Source: Lysobacterales bacterium
GTDB taxonomy: Bacteria; Pseudomonadota; Gammaproteobacteria; Xanthomonadales; Marinicellaceae
NCBI GenBank assembly: GCA_020442635.1
Contig: JAGRJR010000014.1
Span: forward strand, 1 to 51,110
Direction of reading: 5' to 3'
DNA length: 51,110 bases
Both the position numbers and the translations under genes were made by a program. Of this stretch, positions 16,093 to 26,336 are shown piece after piece (position 1 is the stretch's first letter; every line of letters begins with the position of its first letter). The notes below the pieces were generated by a model. That model was not told the origin of the DNA. It saw nothing but the letters and a program-made list of their open reading frames with translations, and did no database searches.

Positions 16093-17423
16093 GGTGATAT
16101 CCTAGGAAAATGTTTGTTTTTTAACTGGTCATTCAGTGGTTTTTGATCCAATGCGGACTCAATCAGGTTCATGGTTAAATGTACCGCGCCACGGTTCTGA
16201 TTGACCAGCTCTTTGGCTGCTTGACCCATGGCGACTCGTGCTTGCTCATTTTCAATCAGATATTCCATACTGCGGATGATGTCATTGGCATCGTGAACGG
16301 TTTGGGAGCCACCACAATCGTTCAACAGTTGTGTGATTTCCGAAAAGTTATGAGTGTTAGGACCAACCAGCACAGGCAGTGAAAAAACGGCGGCTTCGAG
16401 AACGTTATGCCCTCCAATATTGGCAATCGAGCCACCCACAAAAGCAATGTCAGAAGAGGCATAAAACTCGAGCATTTCACCCATAGTATCTACCACGAAA
16501 ACATCAGCATCGATGTCATATAAACCACTTTGGCTGCGAAGTTGGGTGTTAAATCCTTTATTTCTACAGGCTTGGGTGGTGCTTTGAAATCGCTCAGGGT
16601 GTCTGGGCACTATCACCAACATCAGTTTTGGATGTCTTTGTTTTAATAGTGCATAAGCATCAAGTACCTCAATTTCATCGTCTTGATGGGTGCTTGCCGC
16701 TATCCAAACCAGGCGGCTGTTTTGATAATGGGTGCGAATTTCTTCACCTTTTTCGATGATATGCTCTTCAATGATGATGTCAAATTTCAGACTACCAACC
16801 ACAAATATTTTTTCAGGATAACAACCTAACTGAATCATTCTTTTGGCGTCGGTTACCGTTTGGGCTGCTACATAAGCGGTGTCATTAAACGCTTTGGCAG
16901 CCAATGACTCAACCCACCGATATCCTTTCATAGACACTTCAGATAAGCGTGCATTGGCGACCACGATGGGAATATGTTTCTTTTTACAAAACCGAAACAG
17001 GTTTGGCCAGATTTCAGTTTCCATAATCACTGCCAGATCAGGTTTGGTTTTGCGTAAAAAGCGTTTGACTGCGCCTGGTAAGTCATAAGGTAAATAAACA
17101 TGAAAAACCTGGTCACCAAAGATTTGTTGCACGCGGTCAGAACCGGTGGGAGTAATGGTGGTCAATACAAAATGATGGTTTTGATACGTTTCCATTAAAG
17201 CTTTAATTAATGGGATGGCGGCATTGACTTCACCCACTGAAACCGCATGAACCCAAATAGACTTACTCGAAAATTTGGGTGACTTGAACCAACCAAAGCG
17301 TTCATGCCAGCGTTGTAAATAAGCCTTAGTCTTGATGCCGCGCATGGCCAGACGAATCAGTACCAATGGTGTCAATAAAGTTGTTACCAATGAATAAAAT
17401 CTTGAGCGAAGTTCTAATTTCAT
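16089..17423 (-). CDS. waaA: 3-deoxy-D-manno-octulosonic acid (Kdo) transferase
   Basis: WaaA transfers Kdo from CMP-Kdo to lipid IVA on the inner face of the inner membrane, the first step of LPS core assembly. The 444-aa length is slightly above the usual 420-430. An N-terminal membrane-associated helix (LVTTLLTPLVLIRLAMRGI) precedes WVHAVSVGEVNAAIPLIKAL, which holds the catalytic Glu in SVGE. VIMETEIWPNLFRFCKK, VIVPRHPERF and the C-terminal IGGHNVLEAAVFSLPVLVGP are GT30 signatures. Both ends overlap neighbours by ATGA (tsaC upstream, BNR lipoprotein downstream). The gene is not linked to other LPS core genes here. Confidence 0.95.
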   Translation of the reverse strand: MKLELRSRFYSLVTTLLTPLVLIRLAMRGIKTKAYLQRWHERFGWFKSPKFSSKSIWVHAVSVGEVNAAIPLIKALMETYQNHHFVLTTITPTGSDRVQQIFGDQVFHVYLPYDLPGAVKRFLRKTKPDLAVIMETEIWPNLFRFCKKKHIPIVVANARLSEVSMKGYRWVESLAAKAFNDTAYVAAQTVTDAKRMIQLGCYPEKIFVVGSLKFDIIIEEHIIEKGEEIRTHYQNSRLVWIAASTHQDDEIEVLDAYALLKQRHPKLMLVIVPRHPERFQSTTQACRNKGFNTQLRSQSGLYDIDADVFVVDTMGEMLEFYASSDIAFVGGSIANIGGHNVLEAAVFSLPVLVGPNTHNFSEITQLLNDCGGSQTVHDANDIIRSMEYLIENEQARVAMGQAAKELVNQNRGAVHLTMNLIESALDQKPLNDQLKNKHFPRISP

Positions 17424-17977
17424 CGAATGACCTCACCAGAATCCACTAATCTGATGGTTGAAGGCCCCGTTGCAGAACCCAGCGGTAAATCCAGATAATA
17501 ATTTACTTCGTTTTGCCATAATTCTTGAAGTTCTTTACAATTATTAGGTGTTGGCTGGTTGCTGATATTGGCACTGGTTGAAACCAAGGCATGTCCCAGT
17601 TCATCACACAATGACTTAACCACTGGATGGTCACTTACCCGTAAGGCAACGGAGTCAAAATCGCCGGTTATCCATTTGGGTGTTAAGGGTGATGTAGGGA
17701 ATACCCAGGTGTGGTGACCGGGCCAGGTTTTTAATGCACGTGCCAAGTGTTCACGCTTAAGAGGTTGTACCAAAGGCAATATTTGTTGAATATGTGAAGC
17801 AATTAAAACCAAGCCTTTGTTCACAGAGCGTTCTTTCAGTTTGAGAATGCGCTGAACGCTTTGTTTAACTCTATAGTCACAACCAATTCCAAATACACCT
17901 TCAGTTGGATAAATAACGACTCCTCCCTGCCGAATGGCGGTAACTGCATGCGCTATTGAGGTCCCCATTGTTGTCAT
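17420..17977 (-). CDS. tsaC: Threonylcarbamoyl-AMP synthase (Sua5/YrdC family)
   Basis: TsaC makes threonylcarbamoyl-AMP from Thr, bicarbonate and ATP for the t6A37 modification of ANN-decoding tRNAs. The 185-aa product matches the single-domain TsaC length. The early GGVVIYPTEGVFGIGCDYR carries the YPTE(T) substrate-binding motif, with Val for the usual Thr. KERSVNKGLVLIASHI is the nucleotide-binding K-R-x(3)-KG segment, and ALVSTSANISNQPTP is the conserved S-T-S-A-N motif. It starts 3 bp after topA stops and overlaps waaA by ATGA. The E. coli tsaC gene sits in the same smg/dprA neighbourhood. Confidence 0.95.
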   Translation of the reverse strand: MTTMGTSIAHAVTAIRQGGVVIYPTEGVFGIGCDYRVKQSVQRILKLKERSVNKGLVLIASHIQQILPLVQPLKREHLARALKTWPGHHTWVFPTSPLTPKWITGDFDSVALRVSDHPVVKSLCDELGHALVSTSANISNQPTPNNCKELQELWQNEVNYYLDLPLGSATGPSTIRLVDSGEVIR

Positions 17978-17980
17978 GGC

Positions 17981-20371
17981 TTATTGCTTCGCAGTTTTCT
18001 TTTTTGAAGTTTTCTTTTTACTGACTTTCTTTTTGGTTGTTTTTTTCTTTGTTACCTTTTTTTTGGCGATTTTTTTCTTGGTGCGCTTTTTCTTTTCTGG
18101 GGCCTCTGCCAGTATGGCAAGACATTGTTCGTGAGTCAGGACTTTAGGATCCTGATCTTTAGCAATTTTGCCATTTTTATTGCCGTCAGTAACATATGGG
18201 CCCCAGCGACCATTAAGCACTTGAACGCCATCATCAAAGGTTTGGATGATTCGGTTGGCATCAGCAATTTTTTTCTCCTTAATTAACACCAAGGCTTCTT
18301 CCAGACTGATGGAGTATGGGTCTCCCTGATCTTTTTTTATACTGACAAATTTATTACCATACCGTACATAAGGACCAAAACGACCGATGTTAGCAGTCAC
18401 CTTTTCGCCCTCAGATGTTTCACCCAGTTCCCTTGGTAAGGCAAACAAAGCCATGGCTTCATCAAAGGTGATGGTGTCGAGTTTCTGGCCAGGTAATAAG
18501 CCGGCAAACTTGGGTTTTTCTTCGTCTTCTTTGGTGCCAATTTGCACAAAAGTGCCATATTTCCCTATCCTGACTGAGACCGGTTTCCCGGTATCAGGGT
18601 CAAATCCCAAATCTCTTTTGTATTGGGCCTCATCACGTGAAACAGTTTCTTCTTTTTCTTCTATTAACTTACTAAAAGGTTCCCAGAAAGATTTCATCAG
18701 TGGCTTCCAGGCTTTTTCTCCTCGAGACACAGCGTCCAAAGCATCTTCTAAGCGAGCAGTGAATTCATAATCAACGTAATTGTTGAAATGAGTTTCAAGA
18801 AAACGAGCCACCACTTTACCCACATCCGTGGGAATAAATCGTTTGTTTTCTAATTCGACATAATCACGATTGAGCAAAGTTGATATGATGCTGGCGTAAG
18901 TTGAGGGACGGCCAATGCCAAACTCTTCCAAAGCTTTGACTAATGTGGCTTCTGAATATCGAGGGGGAGGTTCGGTAAAATGTTGTAACCCTTTGATATC
19001 TATTAAATCTACCACATCACCTTTTTTCAAATTCGGCAGGTGTTTTTCCTTATTGTCCGTTTTGCCGTCATCCAAACCTTCTTCATAGACGGTCAAAAAT
19101 CCTTTTTCCAATATAGTTGAACCTGTGGCACGCAGATTGTGGTCATCACCAAAGGTAAAGTCCGCTGTGACAGTACCAATGGTGGCATTAATCATCTGAC
19201 TGGCAAGGGTTCTTTTCCAAATCAGGTCATACAATCTAAATTGATCATTGTTAAGAGATTTTTTTATCTCAACAGGAATCAGTTGGGCAGATACTGCACG
19301 GATGGCTTCATGCGCTTCCTGTGCATTTTTAGATTTGCTTTTATAAAAGTTAGGTGTTTCAGGAACCTGATTGCTACCATATTTATTTTTAATCACCGAT
19401 CTGATATCTTCAATTGCATCATTGGCTAGATTGAGGGAATCAGTACGCATATAGGTTATCAGGCCTTGTGATTGACCATTTACTTCAAGACCTTCATACA
19501 GTTGTTGTGCAACCTGCATGGTTTTTCTGGCAGTAAAGCCAAGTTTACGGGAAGCTTCCTGCTGTAAGGTCGAAGTGATGAAAGGTGGTGATGGTTTGCG
19601 TTTTCTCTGTTTCTGAATGAGTTCTGTGACTGTTAGTTCAGTACCAGCTTGGTTTGTTAATTTGGCCAATGCGCGATCAGCTTTTTCTTGATCGTTAAGG
19701 TCAAACTTTTTGAGTTTATTGCCATCGTATATGTTGAGGTTGGACTCAAATTCATCACCATCTTTAGACATGCTGCCATGGATGGTCCAGTATTCTTCCT
19801 TGATAAAAGCATTAATTTCATCTTCCCTCTCCACAATCAAACGCAACGCGGGTGATTGAACCCTACCCGCTGATAAACCACGGCGAACTTTTTTCCATAA
19901 CAAGGGTGACAGATTAAAACCTACCAAGTAATCAAGCGCGCGTCTGGCTTGTTGCGCATCTACCAGCTCCGTCGAAATATCACGTGGATTGGCCACTGCT
20001 TCTTTGATGGCTGATTGAGTGATTTCTGAAAAAACCACCCGTTTTATGTTTTTATTCTTGAGTAGATTTCTTTCCTTAAGTATTTCAACAACATGCCAGG
20101 AAATGGCTTCACCTTCCCTATCCAAATCGGTTGCGAGGTAGATGGTGTCGGCTTTTTTTGCAGCTTTGACAATTGCCTCAATGTGTTTTTTGTTTTTATC
20201 TACATCAACGTATTTAAGTTCAAAATCATTGTCTGGGTCCACAGCACCGGTTTTGGCCAACAAGTCACGGACATGACCGTAGGATGCCAGAACTTTATGT
20301 CCTTTGCCGAGGTATTTTTCTATGGTTTTGGCTTTTGCCGGAGACTCTACAATCAGTAAGTTTTCTGCCAT
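17981..20371 (-). CDS. topA: DNA topoisomerase I without zinc fingers, with a lysine-rich tail
   Basis: The enzyme relaxes negative supercoils through a 5'-phosphotyrosine link. The 796-aa protein has the Toprim domain at the N-terminus (NLLIVESPAKAKTIEKYLGK, YLATDLDREGEAISWHV with the DxDxE acidic triad). The active-site Tyr is in GLITYMRTDSLNLA, and ASIISTLLNRDYVE follows. C-terminal repeats of the Topo_C_Rpt type are present (SVRIGKYGTFVQIG, TANIGRFGPYVRYG, VLNGRWGPYVTDG). Tetracysteine zinc fingers are absent, with only one Cys in that region. The last 35 residues are almost all Lys/Thr (KKK-T/V/S repeats), likely a non-specific DNA-binding tail. It lies 8 bp after smg in a compact operon. 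Confidence 0.97.
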   Translation of the reverse strand: MAENLLIVESPAKAKTIEKYLGKGHKVLASYGHVRDLLAKTGAVDPDNDFELKYVDVDKNKKHIEAIVKAAKKADTIYLATDLDREGEAISWHVVEILKERNLLKNKNIKRVVFSEITQSAIKEAVANPRDISTELVDAQQARRALDYLVGFNLSPLLWKKVRRGLSAGRVQSPALRLIVEREDEINAFIKEEYWTIHGSMSKDGDEFESNLNIYDGNKLKKFDLNDQEKADRALAKLTNQAGTELTVTELIQKQRKRKPSPPFITSTLQQEASRKLGFTARKTMQVAQQLYEGLEVNGQSQGLITYMRTDSLNLANDAIEDIRSVIKNKYGSNQVPETPNFYKSKSKNAQEAHEAIRAVSAQLIPVEIKKSLNNDQFRLYDLIWKRTLASQMINATIGTVTADFTFGDDHNLRATGSTILEKGFLTVYEEGLDDGKTDNKEKHLPNLKKGDVVDLIDIKGLQHFTEPPPRYSEATLVKALEEFGIGRPSTYASIISTLLNRDYVELENKRFIPTDVGKVVARFLETHFNNYVDYEFTARLEDALDAVSRGEKAWKPLMKSFWEPFSKLIEEKEETVSRDEAQYKRDLGFDPDTGKPVSVRIGKYGTFVQIGTKEDEEKPKFAGLLPGQKLDTITFDEAMALFALPRELGETSEGEKVTANIGRFGPYVRYGNKFVSIKKDQGDPYSISLEEALVLIKEKKIADANRIIQTFDDGVQVLNGRWGPYVTDGNKNGKIAKDQDPKVLTHEQCLAILAEAPEKKKRTKKKIAKKKVTKKKTTKKKVSKKKTSKKKTAKQ

Positions 20372-20379
20372 GTTTAAAT

Positions 20380-20856
20380 TTAATGTTCATGATCGACCGG
20401 CGGATCAAACATCAAACTTTCCATTGATGCAAAGGCTTGTTCCTCATCCGGTTGTGAAAATAAAATAATCAAAGCCAGCCATTGTAAATCATCAACATCG
20501 ATGTTGTCAGCATTTAGATTTAGCAAACCATTGATCAAAAGCTCACGAGTGGTCGGTGTTAGAATTCCACTACCTTCGAGGTAGGTAATAAAATCTATGC
20601 CTTCAGTGTCTAATAATTCATATTCGTGTGGACTGTACATTCTGACAGCATCTGCAGTTTGCTCTATTGGCTGAAGAGTTTCATCATGAATACTCAATAG
20701 CCAGTCAAATGCGTTATCTATGGTGTTTTTTTCAAAACCTGCTTGCTCTAGACCAATGTAAATGCTGTTTTTTGTGTATTGTTCCTGCAGATTGGTATTT
20801 TCAGAAAGGTAGTTTTCAAATAGATAGACCAGCAGGTCAATGATGTTTTCATTCAT
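20380..20856 (-). CDS. smg: Smg / DUF494 family protein
   Basis: The product is 158 aa and acidic. It starts MNENIIDLLVYLFENYLSEN, the typical Smg N-terminus (M-x-ENVLDVLMYLFENY). AGFEKNTIDNAFDWLLSI and RMYSPHEYELLDTEGIDFI are further family blocks. Function is unknown; it sits beside dprA in most gammaproteobacteria, as here, where its start overlaps the dprA stop by ATGA. It continues into topA after 8 bp. Confidence 0.93.
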   Translation of the reverse strand: MNENIIDLLVYLFENYLSENTNLQEQYTKNSIYIGLEQAGFEKNTIDNAFDWLLSIHDETLQPIEQTADAVRMYSPHEYELLDTEGIDFITYLEGSGILTPTTRELLINGLLNLNADNIDVDDLQWLALIILFSQPDEEQAFASMESLMFDPPVDHEH

Positions 20857-21983
20857 GTCTTTTGGTATTTCGTGCCCGGTAATTTCTCAATCATCCCAGA
20901 GAGTTCCAGGATTAATAAGTCGGCTGCGACCGTTGCACTGGAAAACCCTGTCTGTTCCACAATAGCATCAAACGATGTAGGATGAAAGTCTAAACCTTGA
21001 AAAATCTGTTGTTGGGAATCAGAAAGCACGATATTGGGTGTTTCAACTGGCTTTTCAAGTTCTCTTTCTTGTAATTTATGGAGATTGGCTTGTAATTGGT
21101 CGCTCAACATATTAATACTCGGTGTCAGTTCTTCAAAAATATCCTGAGCAGACTCTACCAGTTTGGCGCCTTGTTTGATTAAATGATGGCAGCCTCGAGC
21201 CATAGGGTTGTGGATAGAACCTGGAATGGCCATAACAGGTCGATTGTTTTCCATGGATAATCTAGCGGTTATCAGCGTGCCACTTTTATTGGTGGCTTCA
21301 ACCACCAGAGTGCCCAAAGCTAATCCAGCTATGATGCGATTGCGTCTTGGAAAATTATGGGCATTAGGCGGGGTGTTGAATGGTAATTCAGATAATACAG
21401 CTCCATGAGAGGCAATAATTTTAGCCAGTTGATGGTTAGCTTTTGGGTAAATCATATTGATACCTGTTCCCATCACAGCGATGGTTTGTCCATTTGCGTC
21501 CAATGCGGCTTGGTGTGCCTGGGTGTCTATGCCAGCAGCCAGACCGCTGGTGATGACCAAACCCTTTTGGGCTAGATTAACACAAAAAGCATGGGTATTG
21601 TTCAAACCTCCCTGAGTGGCATTACGACTCCCCACAACGGCCAATTGTGGTAATAGCAAAGCTTGAATGTTCCCTTTTACAAATAGCGCACTTGGCGGGT
21701 CATTACTTTGTAGTAATTGTGGAGGATACAGTGCATCTTCGATGGTAAGTAGATGGTTGTCGGCTTTATTTAACCAATGTAGTTCGAGACAGATGGTATC
21801 ATTATTTGCTTGTCTGAAGTAATTGAGCGCTTGTTTGGGGATTTTTAACTCATCAGGAAACTGCTTTTGTTTTGTTATTTCTGACGCACTTCCGAAGACT
21901 TTTAGTAGTTTACTGATGCGGGTATAGCCAAGTCCTGGTGCATTGAGTAAATGTAACCAGGACTCTGTATTATTGAACGGCAT
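20853..21983 (-). CDS. dprA: DNA processing protein DprA/Smf
   Basis: DprA binds incoming single-stranded DNA and loads RecA in natural transformation. From ATG 21983 (an in-frame TTG lies just before it) the product is 376 aa. An N-terminal helix-hairpin-helix-like region (LLNAPGLGYTRISKLLKVFG) is followed by the Rossmann core LAVVGSRNATQGG, VITSGLAAGIDTQAHQAAL, IAVMGTGINMIYPKANH and NFPRRNRIIAGLA. The C-terminus has a DUF4423-like winged helix (VEQTGFSSATVAADLLILEL). The start lies 3 bp after the lysM stop. No other competence genes are in the window. Confidence 0.95.
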   Translation of the reverse strand: MPFNNTESWLHLLNAPGLGYTRISKLLKVFGSASEITKQKQFPDELKIPKQALNYFRQANNDTICLELHWLNKADNHLLTIEDALYPPQLLQSNDPPSALFVKGNIQALLLPQLAVVGSRNATQGGLNNTHAFCVNLAQKGLVITSGLAAGIDTQAHQAALDANGQTIAVMGTGINMIYPKANHQLAKIIASHGAVLSELPFNTPPNAHNFPRRNRIIAGLALGTLVVEATNKSGTLITARLSMENNRPVMAIPGSIHNPMARGCHHLIKQGAKLVESAQDIFEELTPSINMLSDQLQANLHKLQERELEKPVETPNIVLSDSQQQIFQGLDFHPTSFDAIVEQTGFSSATVAADLLILELSGMIEKLPGTKYQKT

Positions 21984-21986
21984 CAA

Positions 21987-23195
21987 TCAGGGGGTCTTAA
22001 CATAATCGTACAGTCTAACCGGGCGATTACCATCAGTGATAATGGCGTAACTGATATGGTCAAATGTTTTAAAAACCATGACATGTCCAGCCAACTCCAT
22101 GGGTAGCGTTACCATAGCTTGTGAAGGTTTGAACAAAGTCTTCAAATCATTCTTTGGATGCATAACTTCGTCTCTGATGACTTTTTCGGGGCTGTATACC
22201 GCAAACACATCACCCACATCTACTCCTTGTTTTTTACCAGTACTGATGGCTACAATTTGTCTGCGTCCGCTACCGAATAGCGCATTATTCAGAGCAACAA
22301 CACGTATGTTCTCGTCATCTGCTGAGCCTGCTTTCGGCATAAAATATGGGTCAAAGTTGAAGTCATCAATAGGTAAGATTAAATCGCCTGTCTTGACTTC
22401 TGTATCAACGTCGATGATTTTCATGGTGGTAATGTCTTCAGAATTGACTTTAACTACTTCTGCGATACCTGTGTCAGCAACCTCATAACCAAGAATTTTG
22501 ACATTTTTCCAATACATTTTATTAATGTGTTCTTTCCAAAAGCGGGCAAGCACAGCTGATGTCGTATATTCGGATGTTTTTTGCCACTCTACTGATTGAA
22601 TTTCGTGATTTTCTGACTCATCCCAAGGAAAATCTGTCGGAACCTCACGATAGATAACCGTTGGTCGGACAATAGCAAAACGATCTCCTTGTCTGACATT
22701 ATGCAGGTTTCTGACATAAATCTTGTTATCAGTAGCTGCCAGTATTTTTTGCTCCTGGGTTTCTACAACATAGGGTGCTAATTCTGCATCAGCTTTGCTT
22801 AAGATTCTCAACCTCTTCAAGAAAGGCTCAATGTCTTTTAAGGGTATGGTTTGGATAGCATCACTATGATCAATAGTTCTTGCAGTAGGGCTGAGTTTAA
22901 CTGTTGGGTGGCTGCGATTGACGGTAATGGCAGGTTTACCATCCAGATAAATCAAGTTGATTACATCCCCTGGATAAATTAAGTGCGGGTTTTCAATTTG
23001 TGGATTGGCATGCCAAATCTCAGGCCACAACCAGGGAGATTTTAAAAACACCGCTGAAATGTCCCACAATGTGTCACCCTTTTGCACCACATAGGTGTCT
23101 GGATGAGCAGGATTCAGTTCAACTTCCTCAGCTTGAGCCACGAACATAAGGCCAATCAGCAACGCAATAATTAAATGTTGTTTTTTAAACATCAT
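21987..23195 (-). CDS. Exported LysM peptidoglycan-binding protein
   Basis: I chose ATG 23195, with AAGGG about 8 bp upstream; the longer frame would need a TTG at 23201. The product is about 402 aa with signal peptide MMFKKQHLIIALLIGLMFVA. One LysM motif follows (TYVVQKGDTLWDISAVFLKS, WLWPEIWHANPQIENPHLIY, PGDVINLIYL). The rest is unnamed beta-rich sequence with a repeated ..KQGVDVGDVFAVYSP-type motif. LysM proteins of this type sit next to dprA and opposite def in many gammaproteobacteria (the PA0020-like group) and are presumed to act at the cell wall. It heads the eight-gene operon down to elaA. Confidence 0.9.
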   Translation of the reverse strand: MMFKKQHLIIALLIGLMFVAQAEEVELNPAHPDTYVVQKGDTLWDISAVFLKSPWLWPEIWHANPQIENPHLIYPGDVINLIYLDGKPAITVNRSHPTVKLSPTARTIDHSDAIQTIPLKDIEPFLKRLRILSKADAELAPYVVETQEQKILAATDNKIYVRNLHNVRQGDRFAIVRPTVIYREVPTDFPWDESENHEIQSVEWQKTSEYTTSAVLARFWKEHINKMYWKNVKILGYEVADTGIAEVVKVNSEDITTMKIIDVDTEVKTGDLILPIDDFNFDPYFMPKAGSADDENIRVVALNNALFGSGRRQIVAISTGKKQGVDVGDVFAVYSPEKVIRDEVMHPKNDLKTLFKPSQAMVTLPMELAGHVMVFKTFDHISYAIITDGNRPVRLYDYVKTP

Positions 23196-23311
23196 CGGCA
23201 AACCCTTGATTTTCCTAAAACTTTAGTTTAGCCATTTTAGGATTAAAATTAAACAAAAATGTGATTCAGACACCAAAATGCTTAAAAAAAACGCTATTTT
23301 ATTGAAAAATA

Positions 23312-23324
23312 TCCTTTTTAGGAC
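23312..23324. promoter_or_regulatory. TCCT-N4-AGGAC inverted motif between lysM and def
   Basis: TCCT-TTTT-AGGA (23312-23323) plus C lies midway between the two divergent starts. A similar TCCT-TTG-AGGAC (44931-44942) lies between yegP and lptD. It is a possible shared operator, weakly supported. Confidence 0.25.
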
Positions 23325-23386
23325 AGTGCGTAGAGGTGGTTTTTTGCCATCAAAAGTTTATTTGGGTCTAAAATTCAATGTTTTCA

Positions 23387-23414
23387 TTGAAAATTTCAAC
23401 TTTGAAACTATGAT
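23387..23414 (+). promoter_or_regulatory. Sigma-70-type promoter of def
   Basis: TTGAAA (23387-23392) is followed by a 16-bp spacer and TATGAT (23409-23414). The transcript would start near 23421, 20 bp before ATG 23441. This rules against an in-frame TTG at 23414 as the start codon. Confidence 0.6.
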
Positions 23415-23440
23415 TGCCTGAAAGCAATCTATCAATAATT

Positions 23441-23935
23441 ATGAGTATCCTGACAATTTTAACTTTACCCGACAAAAGACTGAAAACAGTAGCTAAACCA
23501 GTTGAGGAGTTTGATGAATCATTAAAACTGTTGGCTGATGATATGTTGGAAACCATGTATGCAGCACCAGGTATTGGATTAGCTGCCACTCAGGTTGACC
23601 AACATATCCAGTTAGTGGTTATCGATGTTTCGGAGGATAACAGCGAACCGCTGGTATTGGTGAACCCAAGAATTGTGGAAAAAAATGGCATACAAAAACA
23701 TGAGGAAGGTTGTTTGTCGGTCCCGGGAATTTATGCATCAGTCAAACGAGCTGAACACGTCAAGGTCAGTTATCAAAATGTTATTGGAGAAAGTCAGGAA
23801 CTGGAAGCAGAGGGTTTGTTGGCGGTTTGCATACAACATGAATTAGATCATCTTAAAGGCATAGTTTTCCTTGATCATTTGTCAGTCTTGAAGAAAAAGT
23901 TAGCGCTTAAAAAGCTGGAAAAGGTCGCAACTTAG
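23441..23935 (+). CDS. def: Peptide deformylase
   Basis: The enzyme removes the N-formyl group from nascent proteins and uses a metal such as Fe2+. ATG 23441 gives 164 aa starting [20 protein letters not shown]. All three motifs are present: [10 protein letters not shown] (motif 1, GxGxAAxQ), EEGCLSVPG (motif 2, EGCLS with the Cys ligand) and QHELDHLKG (motif 3, HExxH with the two His ligands). It is divergent from lysM-dprA as in E. coli and Pseudomonas, but fmt and rsmB, which usually follow, are absent. The next gene is convergent purA. Confidence 0.97.
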   Translation: MSILTILTLPDKRLKTVAKPVEEFDESLKLLADDMLETMYAAPGIGLAATQVDQHIQLVVIDVSEDNSEPLVLVNPRIVEKNGIQKHEEGCLSVPGIYASVKRAEHVKVSYQNVIGESQELEAEGLLAVCIQHELDHLKGIVFLDHLSVLKKKLALKKLEKVAT

Positions 23936-23938
23936 ATA

Positions 23939-23962
23939 AGCCCGGTTGTATGCAACCAGGCT
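23939..23962. terminator. Hairpin between convergent def and purA
   Basis: AGCC (23939-23942) and GGTTG (23944-23948) pair with CAACC (23953-23957) and GGCT (23959-23962) across one mismatch, around loop TATG. No T-tract follows on either strand, so its strength as a terminator is doubtful. Confidence 0.45.
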
Positions 23963-23987
23963 CGACTATCCATCGATAATTCCAGAA

Positions 23988-25453
<1,466 letters not shown>

Positions 25454-25464
25454 ATGGGTCTCGT

Positions 25465-26334
25465 TTACTTGGGTTGTTGTTCCCTAAAATATTTAAAAAA
25501 CTCAGAATTTGGATCCAATACCAAAACATTACCTGAACCAGACTCAAAGCTTTTCACATAAGCTTCAAGACTTCTGGTGAACGAATAAAATTCTGGATTT
25601 TTGTTGTGTGCTTGAGCAAAAATCTTAGTGGCTTCAGCATCGCCTTCACCACGTACAATGGCCGCTTGTTTCTCTGCATCAGCCAGCATGATCCGTATTC
25701 TTTTATCGGTATTGGCGCGGATGTTGATAGACTCTTTTCTGCCATTTGAACGGTGTTCGGCGGCCTCAACCAAACGTTCTGAGCGCATGCGGTTATAAAC
25801 TGAGTCATTCACCGACTGATCTAGATTAATTTGTTTGATGCGCACATCCACAATATCTATGCCATAATTTTCAGCTCTTTGTCTGGTGTGTTTGCGCAAA
25901 CTTTCCATCAGTTCAATTCTTTGAGTTGAAATAGCCTGATCTAGAGTACGTACGGAAAACTCTTCCTGAATCGCATTTTTAATAACACCAGACAGATTGG
26001 CATTGGCTTTGGCAATCAACCCGCCGTTAGAAGTGAAAAAGGTTTTCACATCCTTAATACGCCATTTGACAAAATAATCAACCATCAAATATTCACTGTC
26101 GTTATTAAAAACCCGTTCTGGCGCATTGTCCAGTGTTTGGATACGACTATCGAATTTAACGACATTGTTCACAATGGGCCATTTAAAATGCAAACCCGGT
26201 TCATATCCAGCTTGGACAACTTCACCAAAACGCAATTTAACAGCGGTTTGTTTTTCATCGATGGTAAACACAAAAAAACTGGCCAATACTGTGATGATCA
26301 ATAAGCTAAAAATGAGTGCGATTAATTTATTCAT
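25465..26334 (-). CDS. hflC: HflC, SPFH-domain modulator of FtsH
   Basis: The 289-aa protein has one N-terminal transmembrane helix (LIALIFSLLIITVLASFFVF). The periplasmic SPFH/Band-7 domain follows (VKLRFGEVVQAGYEPGLHFK, YLMVDYFVKWRIKDVKTFF, YGIDIVDVRIKQINL). The C-terminal coiled coil includes AEKQAAIVRGEGDAEATKIF. HflC and HflK assemble into a large cage around the FtsH protease and limit its access to substrates. It is 2 bp downstream of hflK and 11 bp upstream of DUF2065 in the conserved order. Confidence 0.97.
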   Translation of the reverse strand: MNKLIALIFSLLIITVLASFFVFTIDEKQTAVKLRFGEVVQAGYEPGLHFKWPIVNNVVKFDSRIQTLDNAPERVFNNDSEYLMVDYFVKWRIKDVKTFFTSNGGLIAKANANLSGVIKNAIQEEFSVRTLDQAISTQRIELMESLRKHTRQRAENYGIDIVDVRIKQINLDQSVNDSVYNRMRSERLVEAAEHRSNGRKESINIRANTDKRIRIMLADAEKQAAIVRGEGDAEATKIFAQAHNKNPEFYSFTRSLEAYVKSFESGSGNVLVLDPNSEFFKYFREQQPK

Positions 26335-26336
26335 GG

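Noticed and set aside
17934..18134. Plus-strand ORF rich in Phe/Leu opposite the end of topA
   Set aside because: It is the antisense of the lysine-rich TopA tail (AAA/AAG codons read as TTT/CTT), not a membrane protein gene.
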